Assembly (NCBI RefSeq): GCF_018326285.1
Contig: NZ_AP023362.1
Coordinates: forward strand, 4,898,001 to 4,962,000
From: Mycolicibacterium sp. TY81
Lineage (GTDB): Bacteria > Actinomycetota > Actinomycetes > Mycobacteriales > Mycobacteriaceae
Direction of reading: 5' to 3'
Length of the DNA stretch: 64,000 nucleotides
Shown: positions 36,052 to 45,449 of the stretch, in pieces
How positions within the stretch are numbered: the first letter of the stretch is position 1
Layout of the letters: each line of letters begins with the position of its first letter
Notes under the pieces: generated by a model
Told to the model about the DNA's origin: nothing
Database searches by the model: none
What the model saw: the letters and a program-made list of their open reading frames with translations, nothing else
Translations under genes and position numbers: made by a program

Positions 36052-37380
36052 TCAATGCGCTTTCGTCTGGGATTCATGCGCGATCGTCTTGGCAACCTCC
36101 CGCGCTGCGCGAATGCCGGCCTCGATGGCCCCTTCGATGTAGCCGGCGTGTTCGGCGGCCGTCTCCGTTCCGGCCCAGTGAATCCGGCCGGTGGGCGCCG
36201 ACGCCACGGGATAGAAGCCCTCGCTGGTGCCCTGCACCGGCAACGCGGAATAACCACCGCCCGCGAATGTGTCTTGGTGCCAGGCTTTTTCGTGCCAACT
36301 CGCCGGCTGCTCGACGGCGTGCCCGAGGTGCTGCGCCAGCTGACGCAGCAGCACGGCGCGCCGGCCGTCGGTGTCCAGATCGTCGAGGGCGCGGGCCTGG
36401 GGACCACCGACCAGCATGCACAGATGTCCGGGGCCGGCCGGCGGCGAGGTATCGAAGACTGCAACGTTGGGTTCCCCGAGCAGCATGCACTCCGCATCGC
36501 CACGGGCCCGCCAAAACGGCGTCTCATAGACCGCGACGGCCTTGTACACCGTCCCCATGAACATGTTGCGCTGCAGAGTGATTCGTTCCGGCGGCAAGGG
36601 CGGTTCGAAGGTGATGCTCGTCGTCATCGGCGGTGGCACCGAGACAATGGCACGCTGGGCAGCCACCGCGGCAGCGCTGGTGTCGAGGACCACCCCATCG
36701 GCAGTCTGACGGATGGCGGTGACGCGGCAACTCGTCCGGACGCGCGTGCCGAGCCCGGCCGCAAGCCGCTCGGCAAGGGTGCCCGCGCCCTCCAGTACGA
36801 GTGAATCCTGCGCGCCACCGCTGGTTTTCATCATGGTCTGCAAGCCACCCTGATAGCGGACCAACTCGAGAAAGGCCTGCACCGAAAGTTGTTCGGGTCC
36901 TGCGCACGACGTCGTCTCGACCAGCGCACCGAGCAGTCGGCGCGCGCGGTCGGACGGAACTCTGCGTAGCCACGACTGCACCGTCGCGGTATTCCATCGG
37001 CCCCTCACGGGAAGTCTGCTGAGCAGCTCGGCGGCCGCCAGCGCCCCCGTGGCGGTGAGTAATGGCAGCGAGTTGGGCGAGACGGTCTGCGGGCCGTCGA
37101 ATATCGCGGGCGCCTTCGGCGTGTGCATCTGAAATCGGGTCGCGCCGAGTTGGTCGACCAATTGCTCAAATCTGTGGTGTCCCTGGCCGATCCATTGACC
37201 ACCGAGATCGAGTCGCGAGCCGAGCGCGGACGTTTCGGCCAGCGTTCGCCCGCCGACCCGGTCCGCGGCCTCTAGCACCAGCACCTCGATACCCTGCCGC
37301 TGGAGGTCGCGCGCGGCGATCAGACCGGATACGCCGGCGCCGACGATCGCCACGGCGGTCTGCTGTGTTTCGGTGTTCAT
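36052..37380 (-). CDS. Flavin-containing amine oxidase family protein (second of a tandem pair)
   Basis: 442 residues from ATG at 37380. Flavin monoamine oxidase features are intact: VAIVGAGVSGLIAARDL (dinucleotide binding), EAADRVGGRTLAE, LDLGGQWIGQGHHRFEQLVD and, at the C-terminus, GRIHWAGTETAAEHAGYIEG, where the FAD pyrophosphate is bound. These enzymes oxidise amines to imines with H2O2 release. The start lies two bases after the stop of the upstream amine oxidase, indicating a tandem, co-translated pair. The two share the same architecture but differ in most residues, so they probably act on different amines or as partners. Confidence 0.9.
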   Translation of the reverse strand: MNTETQQTAVAIVGAGVSGLIAARDLQRQGIEVLVLEAADRVGGRTLAETSALGSRLDLGGQWIGQGHHRFEQLVDQLGATRFQMHTPKAPAIFDGPQTVSPNSLPLLTATGALAAAELLSRLPVRGRWNTATVQSWLRRVPSDRARRLLGALVETTSCAGPEQLSVQAFLELVRYQGGLQTMMKTSGGAQDSLVLEGAGTLAERLAAGLGTRVRTSCRVTAIRQTADGVVLDTSAAAVAAQRAIVSVPPPMTTSITFEPPLPPERITLQRNMFMGTVYKAVAVYETPFWRARGDAECMLLGEPNVAVFDTSPPAGPGHLCMLVGGPQARALDDLDTDGRRAVLLRQLAQHLGHAVEQPASWHEKAWHQDTFAGGGYSALPVQGTSEGFYPVASAPTGRIHWAGTETAAEHAGYIEGAIEAGIRAAREVAKTIAHESQTKAH

Positions 37381-37382
37381 GG

Positions 37383-38732
37383 TCACGCCCCTTCGGCCAG
37401 GATGGCGTCCGCCGCACGGTAGCCGGATCGAATCGCGCCGTCCATGTAGCCGTTCCAGACATCGGAGGTCTCGGCGCCTGCCCAGTGGATACGGCCGACG
37501 GGCGCCGCCACGGCCTTGCCGTACTGCGTCCACACACCTGCGGCCAGCCGGCCGCCGTAGCAGCCCCGGCTGAATTCCTCAGCGGTCCAGTCTTGTTCGA
37601 GAACGTCGAAGGGGTCGGCGGCCCGCGGACCGAAGTACTTCACCAGATTCCGGGTGACGAGGTCGCGGCGCTCCGCGGCGGTGAGTTCTGCCGCCCGCCG
37701 GGCGTGTGCGCCCTCCAGGAACCCGACGAGGACGCCACAGGAGCTGTCGGCCGGCGAGTTGTCGAGCACGACGTTGAACTCGTCGTCGAGGCTCATGACG
37801 AAGCCCGACAGACCGGCATCGCGCCAGAACGGCGTCGGATACCCGATGTTGAACTTGATGACCGAGCCCGCAGGGAACTGCTGGGTCAGCGCATCGCGCG
37901 CCGCGGGCAGCGGCGGGCTGTAGCGGAGCCGCCCGGCGAGAGTCTGCGGTACCGCGACCACGACGCGGTCCGCCGCGAGCTGCCCACCGTCGTAGGTCAC
38001 CGTGACCCCAGAGGCATCCTGGGCGATGCCGCTGACAAAGGTGTTGAGCCACAAGGCATCTCCGAGTTCGGCGGCTATGCGCTCCGAGATTTGGTGGGTG
38101 CCGCCGACCACGCGGGACTCCTGTGCGCCGCCGGTGGTCGAGATGAGCACCTCGAGGCTCGTCCCGGATTTGACGTAGAACAGAAAGTGCAGGAGCGACA
38201 GTTCAGGCGACTCGGCGGAGAACAGCGCGGGAACGATCAGGCGAAAGAACCGCAGCGCCACCGCATCGGTGGTCTGCCCGACCAGCCATTGATCCAGCGT
38301 CTGGCGGTCCAGGTCTGTCGCGCCGGCGGTGGTCCACGGCGAGCCCGTGTCCACGCTCTGCGCGAGCTGTTCGATCTCCACCCAGAGTCGCCCGACCTCG
38401 GCGAGGGTCTGCGGTGGCAGGCCGAACGTCTCGTCGGCGTAGCGGTGGTTCTCGCCGTCGTAGACGGTGATCGCATCGCCCGCATCGTAGGACGCGAACG
38501 TCTCGAGCCCCAGCTCATCGATCAGGGCCAGCACCGCATCCTGCGTCGGCCCGACCCACTGGCCGCCCATCTCGACCGGCACCCCGTTGCTGAGCGTGCC
38601 ACCGAGGTTGCGACCTGCCACCCGGTCGCGTGCCTCGAGCACCACCACGGCCTTTCCGGCCCGGGTCAGCTTGCGGGCGGCGCTGAGCCCGGCAAGTCCT
38701 GCTCCCACGATGACGACGTCGACACGATCCAT
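37383..38732 (-). CDS. Flavin-containing amine oxidase family protein (first of a tandem pair)
   Basis: 449 residues from ATG at 38732. Motifs: VVIVGAGLAGLSAARKLTRA, EARDRVAGRNLGGTLSNG, VEMGGQWVGPTQDAVLALID, then VVVAVPQTLAGRLRYSPPLP and GRIHWAGAETSDVWNGYMDG. In the second motif VAGRN replaces the usual VGGRT/S, a mild deviation at the flavin phosphate loop. It lies 91 bases downstream of a same-strand TetR gene and two bases upstream of the second amine oxidase. The order TetR-oxidase-oxidase suggests a small inducible amine degradation operon. Confidence 0.9.
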   Translation of the reverse strand: MDRVDVVIVGAGLAGLSAARKLTRAGKAVVVLEARDRVAGRNLGGTLSNGVPVEMGGQWVGPTQDAVLALIDELGLETFASYDAGDAITVYDGENHRYADETFGLPPQTLAEVGRLWVEIEQLAQSVDTGSPWTTAGATDLDRQTLDQWLVGQTTDAVALRFFRLIVPALFSAESPELSLLHFLFYVKSGTSLEVLISTTGGAQESRVVGGTHQISERIAAELGDALWLNTFVSGIAQDASGVTVTYDGGQLAADRVVVAVPQTLAGRLRYSPPLPAARDALTQQFPAGSVIKFNIGYPTPFWRDAGLSGFVMSLDDEFNVVLDNSPADSSCGVLVGFLEGAHARRAAELTAAERRDLVTRNLVKYFGPRAADPFDVLEQDWTAEEFSRGCYGGRLAAGVWTQYGKAVAAPVGRIHWAGAETSDVWNGYMDGAIRSGYRAADAILAEGA

Positions 38733-38823
38733 GGCGTTCTCCTGACGCTTGCCCGATTCCAAGTCATACAACTGACTGACTTTGACGATAAGGCACATCT
38801 GCCCAGGTGGCAAGGTCGGTCGC

Positions 38824-39462
38824 TCAGTCCGAAGACACGGGCTGCACGGCGGCAGCCCCGAGAATCATGGTGATGAGCGTGTCGAGATCCTCGTCTGCGC
38901 GCGCCGGATCGGGATCGACGACGTACTGCACGATCAGGCCGTCGATACCCGCGAGGATGGTCCGCGCGATACTCCGGTAGCCGATCGCCACCGTCTCCTG
39001 GGCCCGCGCGGCGGCCTGCTCGCACCAATGGGCGACGACGTCGACGTATCGCTCGTACTGCCAGCGCGCCAGGTCTTCGAGCCCGGGAGTGCGCAGCGCC
39101 TGGACCACCAGCTCGAACTGGACCAACTGCAAGTTGTCGTGGCCGACGACCAGGGTGTTCCAGAAACCGCGGATACCCTGCCGGACAGCATGTTCGAGGC
39201 CATCATCGAGATCGGCCGAGGTGCGCAACACCTCCGCGATCTCCTCGACCACGTCTTCGATGACGGCCCGCAGCAGCTTCTGCTTGGTCGGGAAGACGTG
39301 TTGCAATGTGCCCAAGGGGATTTGCGCCTCATCGGCCACCGCACGCATGGTCGTACGGGCGACGCCGTCGCGAACCAGCACGTCACGCGCGGCGGCAATG
39401 ATCTGCCTGCCCCGGACGGCTGACTCGACGTAGACCACCTGCCGACCCCTCGATCGATTCAT
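38824..39462 (-). CDS. TetR family regulator upstream of the amine oxidase pair
   Basis: 212 residues from ATG at 39462. The helix-turn-helix is RTTMRAVADEAQIPLGTLQH followed by VFPTKQKLLRAVIEDV. The C-terminal region RGFWNTLVVGHDNLQLVQFE is of the BetI/TetR_C_6 type. It reads in the same direction as the two amine oxidases and is divergent from the ssu operon, so it could control either. An amine-responsive role with the oxidases is the simpler reading. Confidence 0.87.
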   Translation of the reverse strand: MNRSRGRQVVYVESAVRGRQIIAAARDVLVRDGVARTTMRAVADEAQIPLGTLQHVFPTKQKLLRAVIEDVVEEIAEVLRTSADLDDGLEHAVRQGIRGFWNTLVVGHDNLQLVQFELVVQALRTPGLEDLARWQYERYVDVVAHWCEQAAARAQETVAIGYRSIARTILAGIDGLIVQYVVDPDPARADEDLDTLITMILGAAAVQPVSSD

Positions 39463-39599
39463 CTGACAGGCGTGAGACTACGCGCCCCCGTTCCCGTGGA
39501 ATCAGGGCGACGGTAATTCTTCACGTGCCGCGCCCGGCCTCCTACGTTCGGTGTCATGGCGTGCGCGCCTGACCGATAGCCGTCGACGTGAGGAGCGTG

Positions 39600-40436
39600 A
39601 TGACCACCCGCGAGGCCCCGGTGGCCGGCGCGGCCCCCGGAACCGAACCTGCAGCGGTGCAGGCGGTTTCCTGGCGCAGCCGCGTCCATGCCCGGCGCTG
39701 GGAAATCATCCGCTGGCTGTCACCGCTGGCGGTACTCATCCTGTGGCAGGCCGGCAGCGCGTGGGGCCTCATCGATCCCGCGGTCCTGCCGGCACCCCAG
39801 ACCATCGCAGAGGCAGGCATCGAGCTGATCGGCAACGGTCAACTCGCCGAAGCGCTGCGCATCTCCGGCATCCGCGCCGCCGAGGGCCTGCTCCTCGGCG
39901 GCGTCATCGGCGCCGCTCTCGGCGCCCTCGTGGGGTTCTCGAGGTGGGCCGACGCCACGGTCGATCCGACGATGCAGATGATCCGGGCGCTCCCGCACCT
40001 CGGCCTGATCCCGCTGTTCATCGTCTGGTTCGGCATCGGCGAGCTGCCCAAGGTGCTCATGGTCGCGTTGGGTGCGGCGTTCCCGCTCTACCTCAATACC
40101 TCGTCGGCCATCTGCCAGGTCGACCCCAAGCTCTTCGAAACGGCTGCCGTACTCGGCTTTTCGCCCCTGCAACGGCTGCGGACCGTCGTCATCCCCAGCG
40201 CCGCACCCCAGGTACTGGTGGGCCTGCGGCAATCGCTTGCCATCTCGTGGCTCACGCTCATCGTCGCCGAGCAGATCAACGCCGACTCAGGTGTCGGCTA
40301 CCTCATCAACAACGCGCGCGACTTCCTCCGCATCGACGTGATCATCTTCGGCCTCGTCGTCTACGCGCTGCTCGGCATCATCACCGACGCACTGGTGCGG
40401 ATTCTGGAGCGCCGTGCTTTGCGCTACCGCGTCTGA
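39600..40436 (+). CDS. ssuC: SsuC-like ABC transporter permease (sulfonate/nitrate/taurine type)
   Basis: About 278 residues from ATG at 39600, with AGGAG four bases upstream; in-frame GTGs at 39588 and 39597 exist. A binding-protein-dependent transport permease with six hydrophobic segments and the cytoplasmic EAA loop (FETAAVLGFSPLQRLRTVVI followed by PSAAPQVLVGLRQSL). The family covers sulfonate, nitrate and taurine importers. The downstream SsuD-type monooxygenase makes sulfonate the likely substrate. It is the first gene of a tightly packed CBAD cluster. Confidence 0.9.
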   Translation: MTTREAPVAGAAPGTEPAAVQAVSWRSRVHARRWEIIRWLSPLAVLILWQAGSAWGLIDPAVLPAPQTIAEAGIELIGNGQLAEALRISGIRAAEGLLLGGVIGAALGALVGFSRWADATVDPTMQMIRALPHLGLIPLFIVWFGIGELPKVLMVALGAAFPLYLNTSSAICQVDPKLFETAAVLGFSPLQRLRTVVIPSAAPQVLVGLRQSLAISWLTLIVAEQINADSGVGYLINNARDFLRIDVIIFGLVVYALLGIITDALVRILERRALRYRV

Positions 40437-40446
40437 AAGGCACCCT

Positions 40447-41199
40447 GTGACAGCACTTTACGAAGTACCCGTGGAACCGCCGGTGGTATCGGAACCGCCC
40501 GCAGCGGAGTTGCGTTCGGTATCCAAGTGGTACGGCGCCAATCGGGTGCTCGACGAGGTCAGCCTCCGCGTGAAGCGCGGCGAGATCGTCGCGCTCGTCG
40601 GGCGCAGCGGTTCCGGAAAATCGACGATACTGCGGGTGCTTTCCGGCATCGCCGGTGATTTCCAGGGCGAGCGCGAGGTACAGGGCGCGCCGGCCGTCGC
40701 CTTCCAGGAACCCCGGCTGTTCCCGTGGCGGTCCGTTCGCGACAATGTCCGATACGGCCTGACCCGCGCCAAATTGTCTCGCGCCGAGGCGCTTTCCCGC
40801 GCCGACCAGGCCCTGGACGAGGTGGGCCTGGCAGACAAGGCGCAGGCGTGGCCGCTGACCCTGTCCGGTGGTCAGGCGCAGCGGGTGTCCCTGGCCCGCG
40901 CGCTGGTGGCGGAGCCCCAACTGCTGTTACTCGACGAGCCCTTCGGCGCGCTCGACGCCCTCACCCGACTGTCGATGCACCGCCTGCTGCTGAACCTCTG
41001 GCGCCAGCACAACTTCGGGGTGCTCCTGGTCACGCATGACGTGGACGAGGCCATCGCACTGGCCGACACCATCGTCGTGCTGGAGAACGGACGGGTGGCG
41101 CACACCCTGCCGATCGCGAATCCCCGACAACCACACGGTCAGCGCGACCAACGCACCGACGACTACCGCACCGAGCTACTGACGCGGCTCGGTGTCTGA
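40447..41199 (+). CDS. ssuB: SsuB-like ABC transporter ATP-binding protein
   Basis: 250 residues from GTG at 40447, ten bases after the permease stop, with GAAAGG six bases upstream. All ATPase motifs are present: Walker A VGRSGSGKST, Q-loop AFQEPRLFPW, signature LSGGQAQRVSLARAL, Walker B LLLLDEPFGALDAL and switch HDVDEA. It energises the sulfonate importer with SsuC and SsuA. Spacing to the next gene is 12 bases. Confidence 0.92.
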   Translation: MTALYEVPVEPPVVSEPPAAELRSVSKWYGANRVLDEVSLRVKRGEIVALVGRSGSGKSTILRVLSGIAGDFQGEREVQGAPAVAFQEPRLFPWRSVRDNVRYGLTRAKLSRAEALSRADQALDEVGLADKAQAWPLTLSGGQAQRVSLARALVAEPQLLLLDEPFGALDALTRLSMHRLLLNLWRQHNFGVLLVTHDVDEAIALADTIVVLENGRVAHTLPIANPRQPHGQRDQRTDDYRTELLTRLGV

Positions 41200-41211
41200 C
41201 AGGAGAAGACT

Positions 41212-42237
41212 GTGACGCATTCCCGGGCAGCACGGCTGCTCTCCATCCTGGCCGCCGGAGCACTGCTCACCGCCTGTGTCTCCAGCCGCGACACCAAGAA
41301 CGAAGTGGCTGTGCCCCAGACAGTTCCGGCAGCGGACCTGTCCGGACTGACGCTGCAGGTGGGTGATCAGAAGGGCGGTACCGAGTCGTTGCTCCGGGCC
41401 GCCGGGGAGCTCGACAACGTGCCCTACAAGGTGCAGTTCTCGACGTTCACCTCCGGACCGCCCCAGGTCGAAGCGGCTACCGCGGGCAAGATCGACTTCG
41501 CCGTCACCGGGAACACGCCGCCGATCTTCGGCGCTGCGGCAGACGCGAAAATCCGCGTCATTTCGGCCTATTCGAACAGCGCGGCCGGTGACCAGATCCT
41601 CACCCCCGCCGGCTCAGCGGTGCATACCGTGGCCGACCTCCGCGGGAAGAAGGTCGTCGTCGGCAAGGGCAGCTCGGCACACGGCCATCTGTTGCTTCAG
41701 CTGCAGAAGGCCGGCCTGACGGTCAAGGACATCCAGCTGGTGTTCCTGCAGCCGGCCGACGCCTTCACCGCACTGAGCCAGGGGCAGGCCGATGCCTGGG
41801 CCATCTGGGATCCGTACACGGCCCTGGCCCAGAACCAGCTCAAGGTCCGTACCGTCGTCACCGCCGAAAGCGTCACCAACGGCTACGGATTCGGCATCGC
41901 CTCGGTGGCCGCGCTGCAGGACGCCAAACGCAACAGCGCGCTGGCCGACTTCGTCCAACGGGTGGCGCGGGCCTCGCTCTGGGCCAAGGACCACCCCGAC
42001 GAGTGGTACCAAAAGTACGCTGCCGCAATCGGAATCGATCCGCAGGTGGCCCGTGTCGCGCAGTCTCGGAGCCTGCGGCTGCCCATTCCCATCAACGATG
42101 CGGTGATCGCCTCTGAGCAGCAGCTCGCCGACGCGTTCACACAATCCGGACAGATCGACCACAAAACCGCCTTTTCGCAGTTCGTCGACAACCGGTTCGG
42201 CGATCAGTTGTCACAGTTCTGGACCACCGCAAAATAG
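41212..42237 (+). CDS. ssuA: SsuA-like sulfonate-binding lipoprotein
   Basis: 341 residues from GTG at 41212, with AGGAG upstream. A lipoprotein signal ends ALLTAC. The mature domain is an NMT1/SsuA-type periplasmic binding protein: LTLQVGDQKGGTESLLRAAG, VEAATAGKIDFAVTGNTPPI, LRGKKVVVGKGSSAHGHLLL and ALSQGQADAWAIWDPYTAL. It captures alkanesulfonates outside the membrane and hands them to SsuC. A start-like AGGAGG for the next gene follows its stop directly. Confidence 0.92.
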   Translation: MTHSRAARLLSILAAGALLTACVSSRDTKNEVAVPQTVPAADLSGLTLQVGDQKGGTESLLRAAGELDNVPYKVQFSTFTSGPPQVEAATAGKIDFAVTGNTPPIFGAAADAKIRVISAYSNSAAGDQILTPAGSAVHTVADLRGKKVVVGKGSSAHGHLLLQLQKAGLTVKDIQLVFLQPADAFTALSQGQADAWAIWDPYTALAQNQLKVRTVVTAESVTNGYGFGIASVAALQDAKRNSALADFVQRVARASLWAKDHPDEWYQKYAAAIGIDPQVARVAQSRSLRLPIPINDAVIASEQQLADAFTQSGQIDHKTAFSQFVDNRFGDQLSQFWTTAK

Positions 42238-42247
42238 GAGGATCGTC

Positions 42248-43345
42248 TTGTCCGCCAAGTTCTTCTGGTTTCTGCCCACAAACGGTGACAGTCGCTCGAT
42301 CGTCGGCGCGTCGCACGCGTCATCGCACCACACGGTCCCCGCGGGATACCGCAAGCCCAGCCTGCGCTACCTCGGTGAAGTGGCCCGCGCCGCCGACCGG
42401 CTCGGGTACGAGGGGGTGCTGACCCCGACCGGAACCTGGTGTGAGGACGCCTGGTTGACGTCGGCAGCCCTGCTCGAGCAGACCGAACGACTCAAGTTCC
42501 TGGTCGCCTTCCGGCCCGGTCTGGTGCCGCCCACCCTGGCCGCGCAGCAGGCAGCGACTTTCCAGCGATTCTCCGGAGGACGGCTGCTGCTCAACATCGT
42601 CAGCGGCGGCGACGATGTCGAGCAGCGCCGCTTCGGCGACTGGCTCAGCCACGATCAGCGCTACGAACGCACCGATGAATTCCTCGAGATCGTGCGCGAC
42701 GTCTGGCGCGGCGGCCCCGTGGACTACCGCGGCAGGCACTACTCCGTCACCGATGCCCGCGTCTCCGAACTACCGAACCCGTTGCCGCAGCTGTACTTCG
42801 GTGGATCGTCACCGGCCGCGCTGCCCATCGCGGCGGAGCATGTCGATGTCTATCTGACGTGGGGTGAACCGCCGGCCGCCGCGGCCGCGAAGATCGCACA
42901 GGTACGCGAACTGGCCAAGGCCCGCGGACGCACCCTGCGGTTCGGCATCCGGCTGCACACCATCACCCGCGACACCTCCGCAGCCGCCTGGGCCGTCGCC
43001 AATTCTCTGCTGGCTGAGTTGACGCCCGAACAGATCGCCAAAGCCACAGCACTGCATGCCAATTCCGAATCCGAGGGGCAACGGCGCATGACCGCGCTGC
43101 ACGGTGGACGGCTCGACCACCTCGAGGTCTACCCGAACCTCTGGGCCGGTGTCGGTCTGGTCCGCGGTGGCGCCGGGACTGCACTCGTCGGCAGCCATGA
43201 AGAAGTCGCCGCGCTGATCTCCGAGTACCACGACCTGGGGTTCGACGAGTTCATCCTGTCCGGCTACCCACACCTCGAAGAGGCCTACTGGTTCGCCGAA
43301 GGCGTGCTGCCGCTGCTGCGCAAGCGCGGTGCCCTGGCCGCCTAG
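42248..43345 (+). CDS. ssuD: SsuD-like alkanesulfonate monooxygenase (FMNH2-dependent)
   Basis: 365 residues from TTG at 42248, supported by AGGAGG six bases upstream. A bacterial luciferase-like TIM barrel of the SsuD group: FFWFLPTNGDSR, RYLGEVARAADRLGYEGVLT followed by PTGTWCEDAW (catalytic Cys region), NIVSGGDDVEQRRFGDWLSH followed by DQRYERTDEFL, and FDEFILSGYPHLEEAYWFAE. It releases sulfite from alkanesulfonates using reduced FMN. No SsuE-type flavin reductase is in the cluster, so reduction must come from elsewhere. The stop overlaps the convergent SCO6745-type gene by four bases. Confidence 0.93.
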   Translation: MSAKFFWFLPTNGDSRSIVGASHASSHHTVPAGYRKPSLRYLGEVARAADRLGYEGVLTPTGTWCEDAWLTSAALLEQTERLKFLVAFRPGLVPPTLAAQQAATFQRFSGGRLLLNIVSGGDDVEQRRFGDWLSHDQRYERTDEFLEIVRDVWRGGPVDYRGRHYSVTDARVSELPNPLPQLYFGGSSPAALPIAAEHVDVYLTWGEPPAAAAAKIAQVRELAKARGRTLRFGIRLHTITRDTSAAAWAVANSLLAELTPEQIAKATALHANSESEGQRRMTALHGGRLDHLEVYPNLWAGVGLVRGGAGTALVGSHEEVAALISEYHDLGFDEFILSGYPHLEEAYWFAEGVLPLLRKRGALAA

Positions 43346-44229
43346 CCCAGGTGTGCGCTGGGATCGTCGAGATCGCTGTGCTGCAACGCCATCGGGGTGA
43401 TGGCCGGCAGATCGCCGCCGGCGACCACCATCCGGGCGATCGGGGTCAGCGCCTGGAACAGCATCTCGACCTCGGCGTCGCTCAGCACGTCGAGCGTCGC
43501 CAGCGCGGCCGCGTCGGTGCGGTACTCGATGTCGTTCTTCAGCTCGCGTCCCGCGTCGGTCAACGAGCCGTCCGCCGTCACCAGGCCCCGTGCCGCCAGC
43601 CGCGCGGTGACGGCGTCCCACTCGGCGTCGTCGTAGTCGCGCGTGGACACGACCTTGTCCCGGGTGGTGCGGCCCGCCGCGACGTGCAGCACGTTGGATT
43701 CACGGCCGGTGATGCCGGCCGCCACGAGAGCGGCCACATGGGCGTCGCCCCGCTGTTCGCGCAACAAGGTTGCCGCGTGCCACAGCGCGGCCACCGGCTC
43801 GTCGGGCCACGGCGCCGCGGACAGGGCGGCGAACAACGGCCGGCCGTCGACGGCTGCGCCGCGCGCGACCCGGCCGAGCAGATCGGCGGCGGGACGCAGG
43901 GTGTCGTCTGCGGTGAGGCCGTAGCGGCGCAATGCGGCGACCGCGCCCGCTTCCCTGGCCGCGAGCGCCTGTTGAGGCGTCGCGATGTCCCACGCACCGG
44001 CGAGCGACTTCGCGACGCGGTGGGCGGCGAAGTTGTAGAAGATCGCCTCGACGACCTGCGGCGGCACCGGGCCCAGGGGCGCTGACCGGGTGACGAAGTA
44101 GCCGCTCCAGAAGCTGCGGTAGCCGAGGTCGACGGCCGCCGCGCGCGCCTCGGGCGCAAAGTACGTGATCGCGTGCACGGGTTCGTATCGCTCGAACAAC
44201 CGACGGGCCAAGGTGGGTGTGCGGGCCAT
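43342..44229 (-). CDS. SCO6745 family protein
   Basis: 295 residues from ATG at 44229. The sequence opens ARRLFERYEPVHAITYFAPE and continues RSFWSGYFVTRSAPLGPVPP and VVEAIFYNFAAHRVAKSLAG. This matches the actinobacterial SCO6745 family, a helical protein of unknown function. The middle RESNVLHVAAGRTTRDKVVS and the end (LFQALTPIARMVVAGGDLPA) resemble a winged-helix half. There is no signal peptide. It is divergent from the HadAB-like gene and convergent with ssuD. Confidence 0.82.
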   Translation of the reverse strand: MARTPTLARRLFERYEPVHAITYFAPEARAAAVDLGYRSFWSGYFVTRSAPLGPVPPQVVEAIFYNFAAHRVAKSLAGAWDIATPQQALAAREAGAVAALRRYGLTADDTLRPAADLLGRVARGAAVDGRPLFAALSAAPWPDEPVAALWHAATLLREQRGDAHVAALVAAGITGRESNVLHVAAGRTTRDKVVSTRDYDDAEWDAVTARLAARGLVTADGSLTDAGRELKNDIEYRTDAAALATLDVLSDAEVEMLFQALTPIARMVVAGGDLPAITPMALQHSDLDDPSAHLG

Positions 44230-44422
44230 GATGCCAGTCAAGCACGCGGCCGCGGAGACCCGCGAACAGCCTCCGCGGGCCCCGGAATCACGTGGTTTTG
44301 GGCACATTTGCCGCCGCTCGGCGCAGGTAGACGGCGCATCGACGTGTGTTGCCGCCCCCACGCCGCGTAGGGTGCTTTGGTCGGCCTCAGCGAACATGTC
44401 GATAGAAAAGTTGGGCACAGTC

Positions 44423-45445
44423 ATGACGACAGCAGCAGAAGCGTCGCCGCTCGAAGCGCGGATCGGCCACCACTACCAGATGGACGGCACCTACCTGGTC
44501 GGCCGCGAGAAGCTGCGCGAGTACGCCCGCGCGGTGCAGGACTACCACCCTGCGCACTGGGACGTCGCTGCCGCCAACGAGCTCGGCTATGCCGACGTGA
44601 TCGCGCCGATCACGTTCACCTCGACGCCCGGCATGAAGTGCAACCGGCGGATGTTCGAGTCGATCGTCGTCGGCTACGACACCTACCTGCAGACCGAAGA
44701 GGTCTTCGAACAGCACCGCCCGATCGTCGCGGGTGACGAACTGGTCATCGACGTCGAGCTGACGTCCGTGCGCCGGACCGCGGGCCGCGACTTCATCACC
44801 GTGACCAACACCTTCACCGACACCAAGGGCGAGCGCGTCCACACGCTGCACACCACCGTCGTCGGCGTGACGGCCGAGGACATCGACGGCGACGTCAAGA
44901 CGGCCGTGCAGAAGGCCATGATGCACGACATGAACATCCTGGACATCGGCTCGGAGGAGTACCGCAAGACGGTGCGCCCCGACGGCGAGGTCCGCATCGC
45001 CACCGACGCGGACCGCACGCCGGGCACGCCGTCGTTCGATGACGTATCCGTCGGCGACGAACTGCCCGCAAGTCACCTGCGGCTGTCGCTGGGCGACCTC
45101 GTGAACTACGCCGGCGTCGCCGGCGACGCCAACCCGATCCACTGGGACAAGGATCTGGCCCAGCTGGCCGGGTTGCCCGACGTCATCGCACACGGCATGC
45201 TGACCATGGGCCTGGGCGCCGGATACGCCTCGACATGGTCCGGCGACCCCGGTGCCGTGAGCCGCTACACCGTGCGGCTGTCTGCGCCCGCGGTGGTGCC
45301 GGCCACCGAAGGCTGCGACATCGAGTTCAGCGGCAAGATCAAGTCGCTGGATCCCGAGACCCGCACCGGCGTCGTCATCGTCGGGGCCAAGTCGGGCGGC
45401 AAGAAGATCTTCGGCCTCGCCACCATGGACGTCCGATTCCGCTGA
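44423..45445 (+). CDS. Fused HadA/HadB-type (3R)-hydroxyacyl dehydratase
   Basis: 340 residues from ATG at 44423 (in-frame ATG at 44396 also possible). Two hot-dog domains: an N-terminal MaoC-N/HadA-like half (YARAVQDYHPAHWDVAAANE, VIAPITFTSTPGMKC) and a C-terminal HadB-like half with the hydratase motif VAGDANPIHWDKDLAQLAGL then PDVIAHGMLTMGLGAG, supplying catalytic Asp and His. Separate HadA and HadB subunits dehydrate hydroxyacyl-ACP in FAS-II; this fused form is like HtdX/HtdY-type proteins. Whether it uses acyl-ACP or acyl-CoA is not decided by sequence. Confidence 0.88.
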   Translation: MTTAAEASPLEARIGHHYQMDGTYLVGREKLREYARAVQDYHPAHWDVAAANELGYADVIAPITFTSTPGMKCNRRMFESIVVGYDTYLQTEEVFEQHRPIVAGDELVIDVELTSVRRTAGRDFITVTNTFTDTKGERVHTLHTTVVGVTAEDIDGDVKTAVQKAMMHDMNILDIGSEEYRKTVRPDGEVRIATDADRTPGTPSFDDVSVGDELPASHLRLSLGDLVNYAGVAGDANPIHWDKDLAQLAGLPDVIAHGMLTMGLGAGYASTWSGDPGAVSRYTVRLSAPAVVPATEGCDIEFSGKIKSLDPETRTGVVIVGAKSGGKKIFGLATMDVRFR

Positions 45446-45449
45446 TCCG

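Noticed and set aside
39600..43345. The ssu operon as a novel system
   Set aside because: Order and motifs are those of a standard alkanesulfonate uptake and monooxygenase operon. Only the lack of a flavin reductase gene is notable, and this is common.
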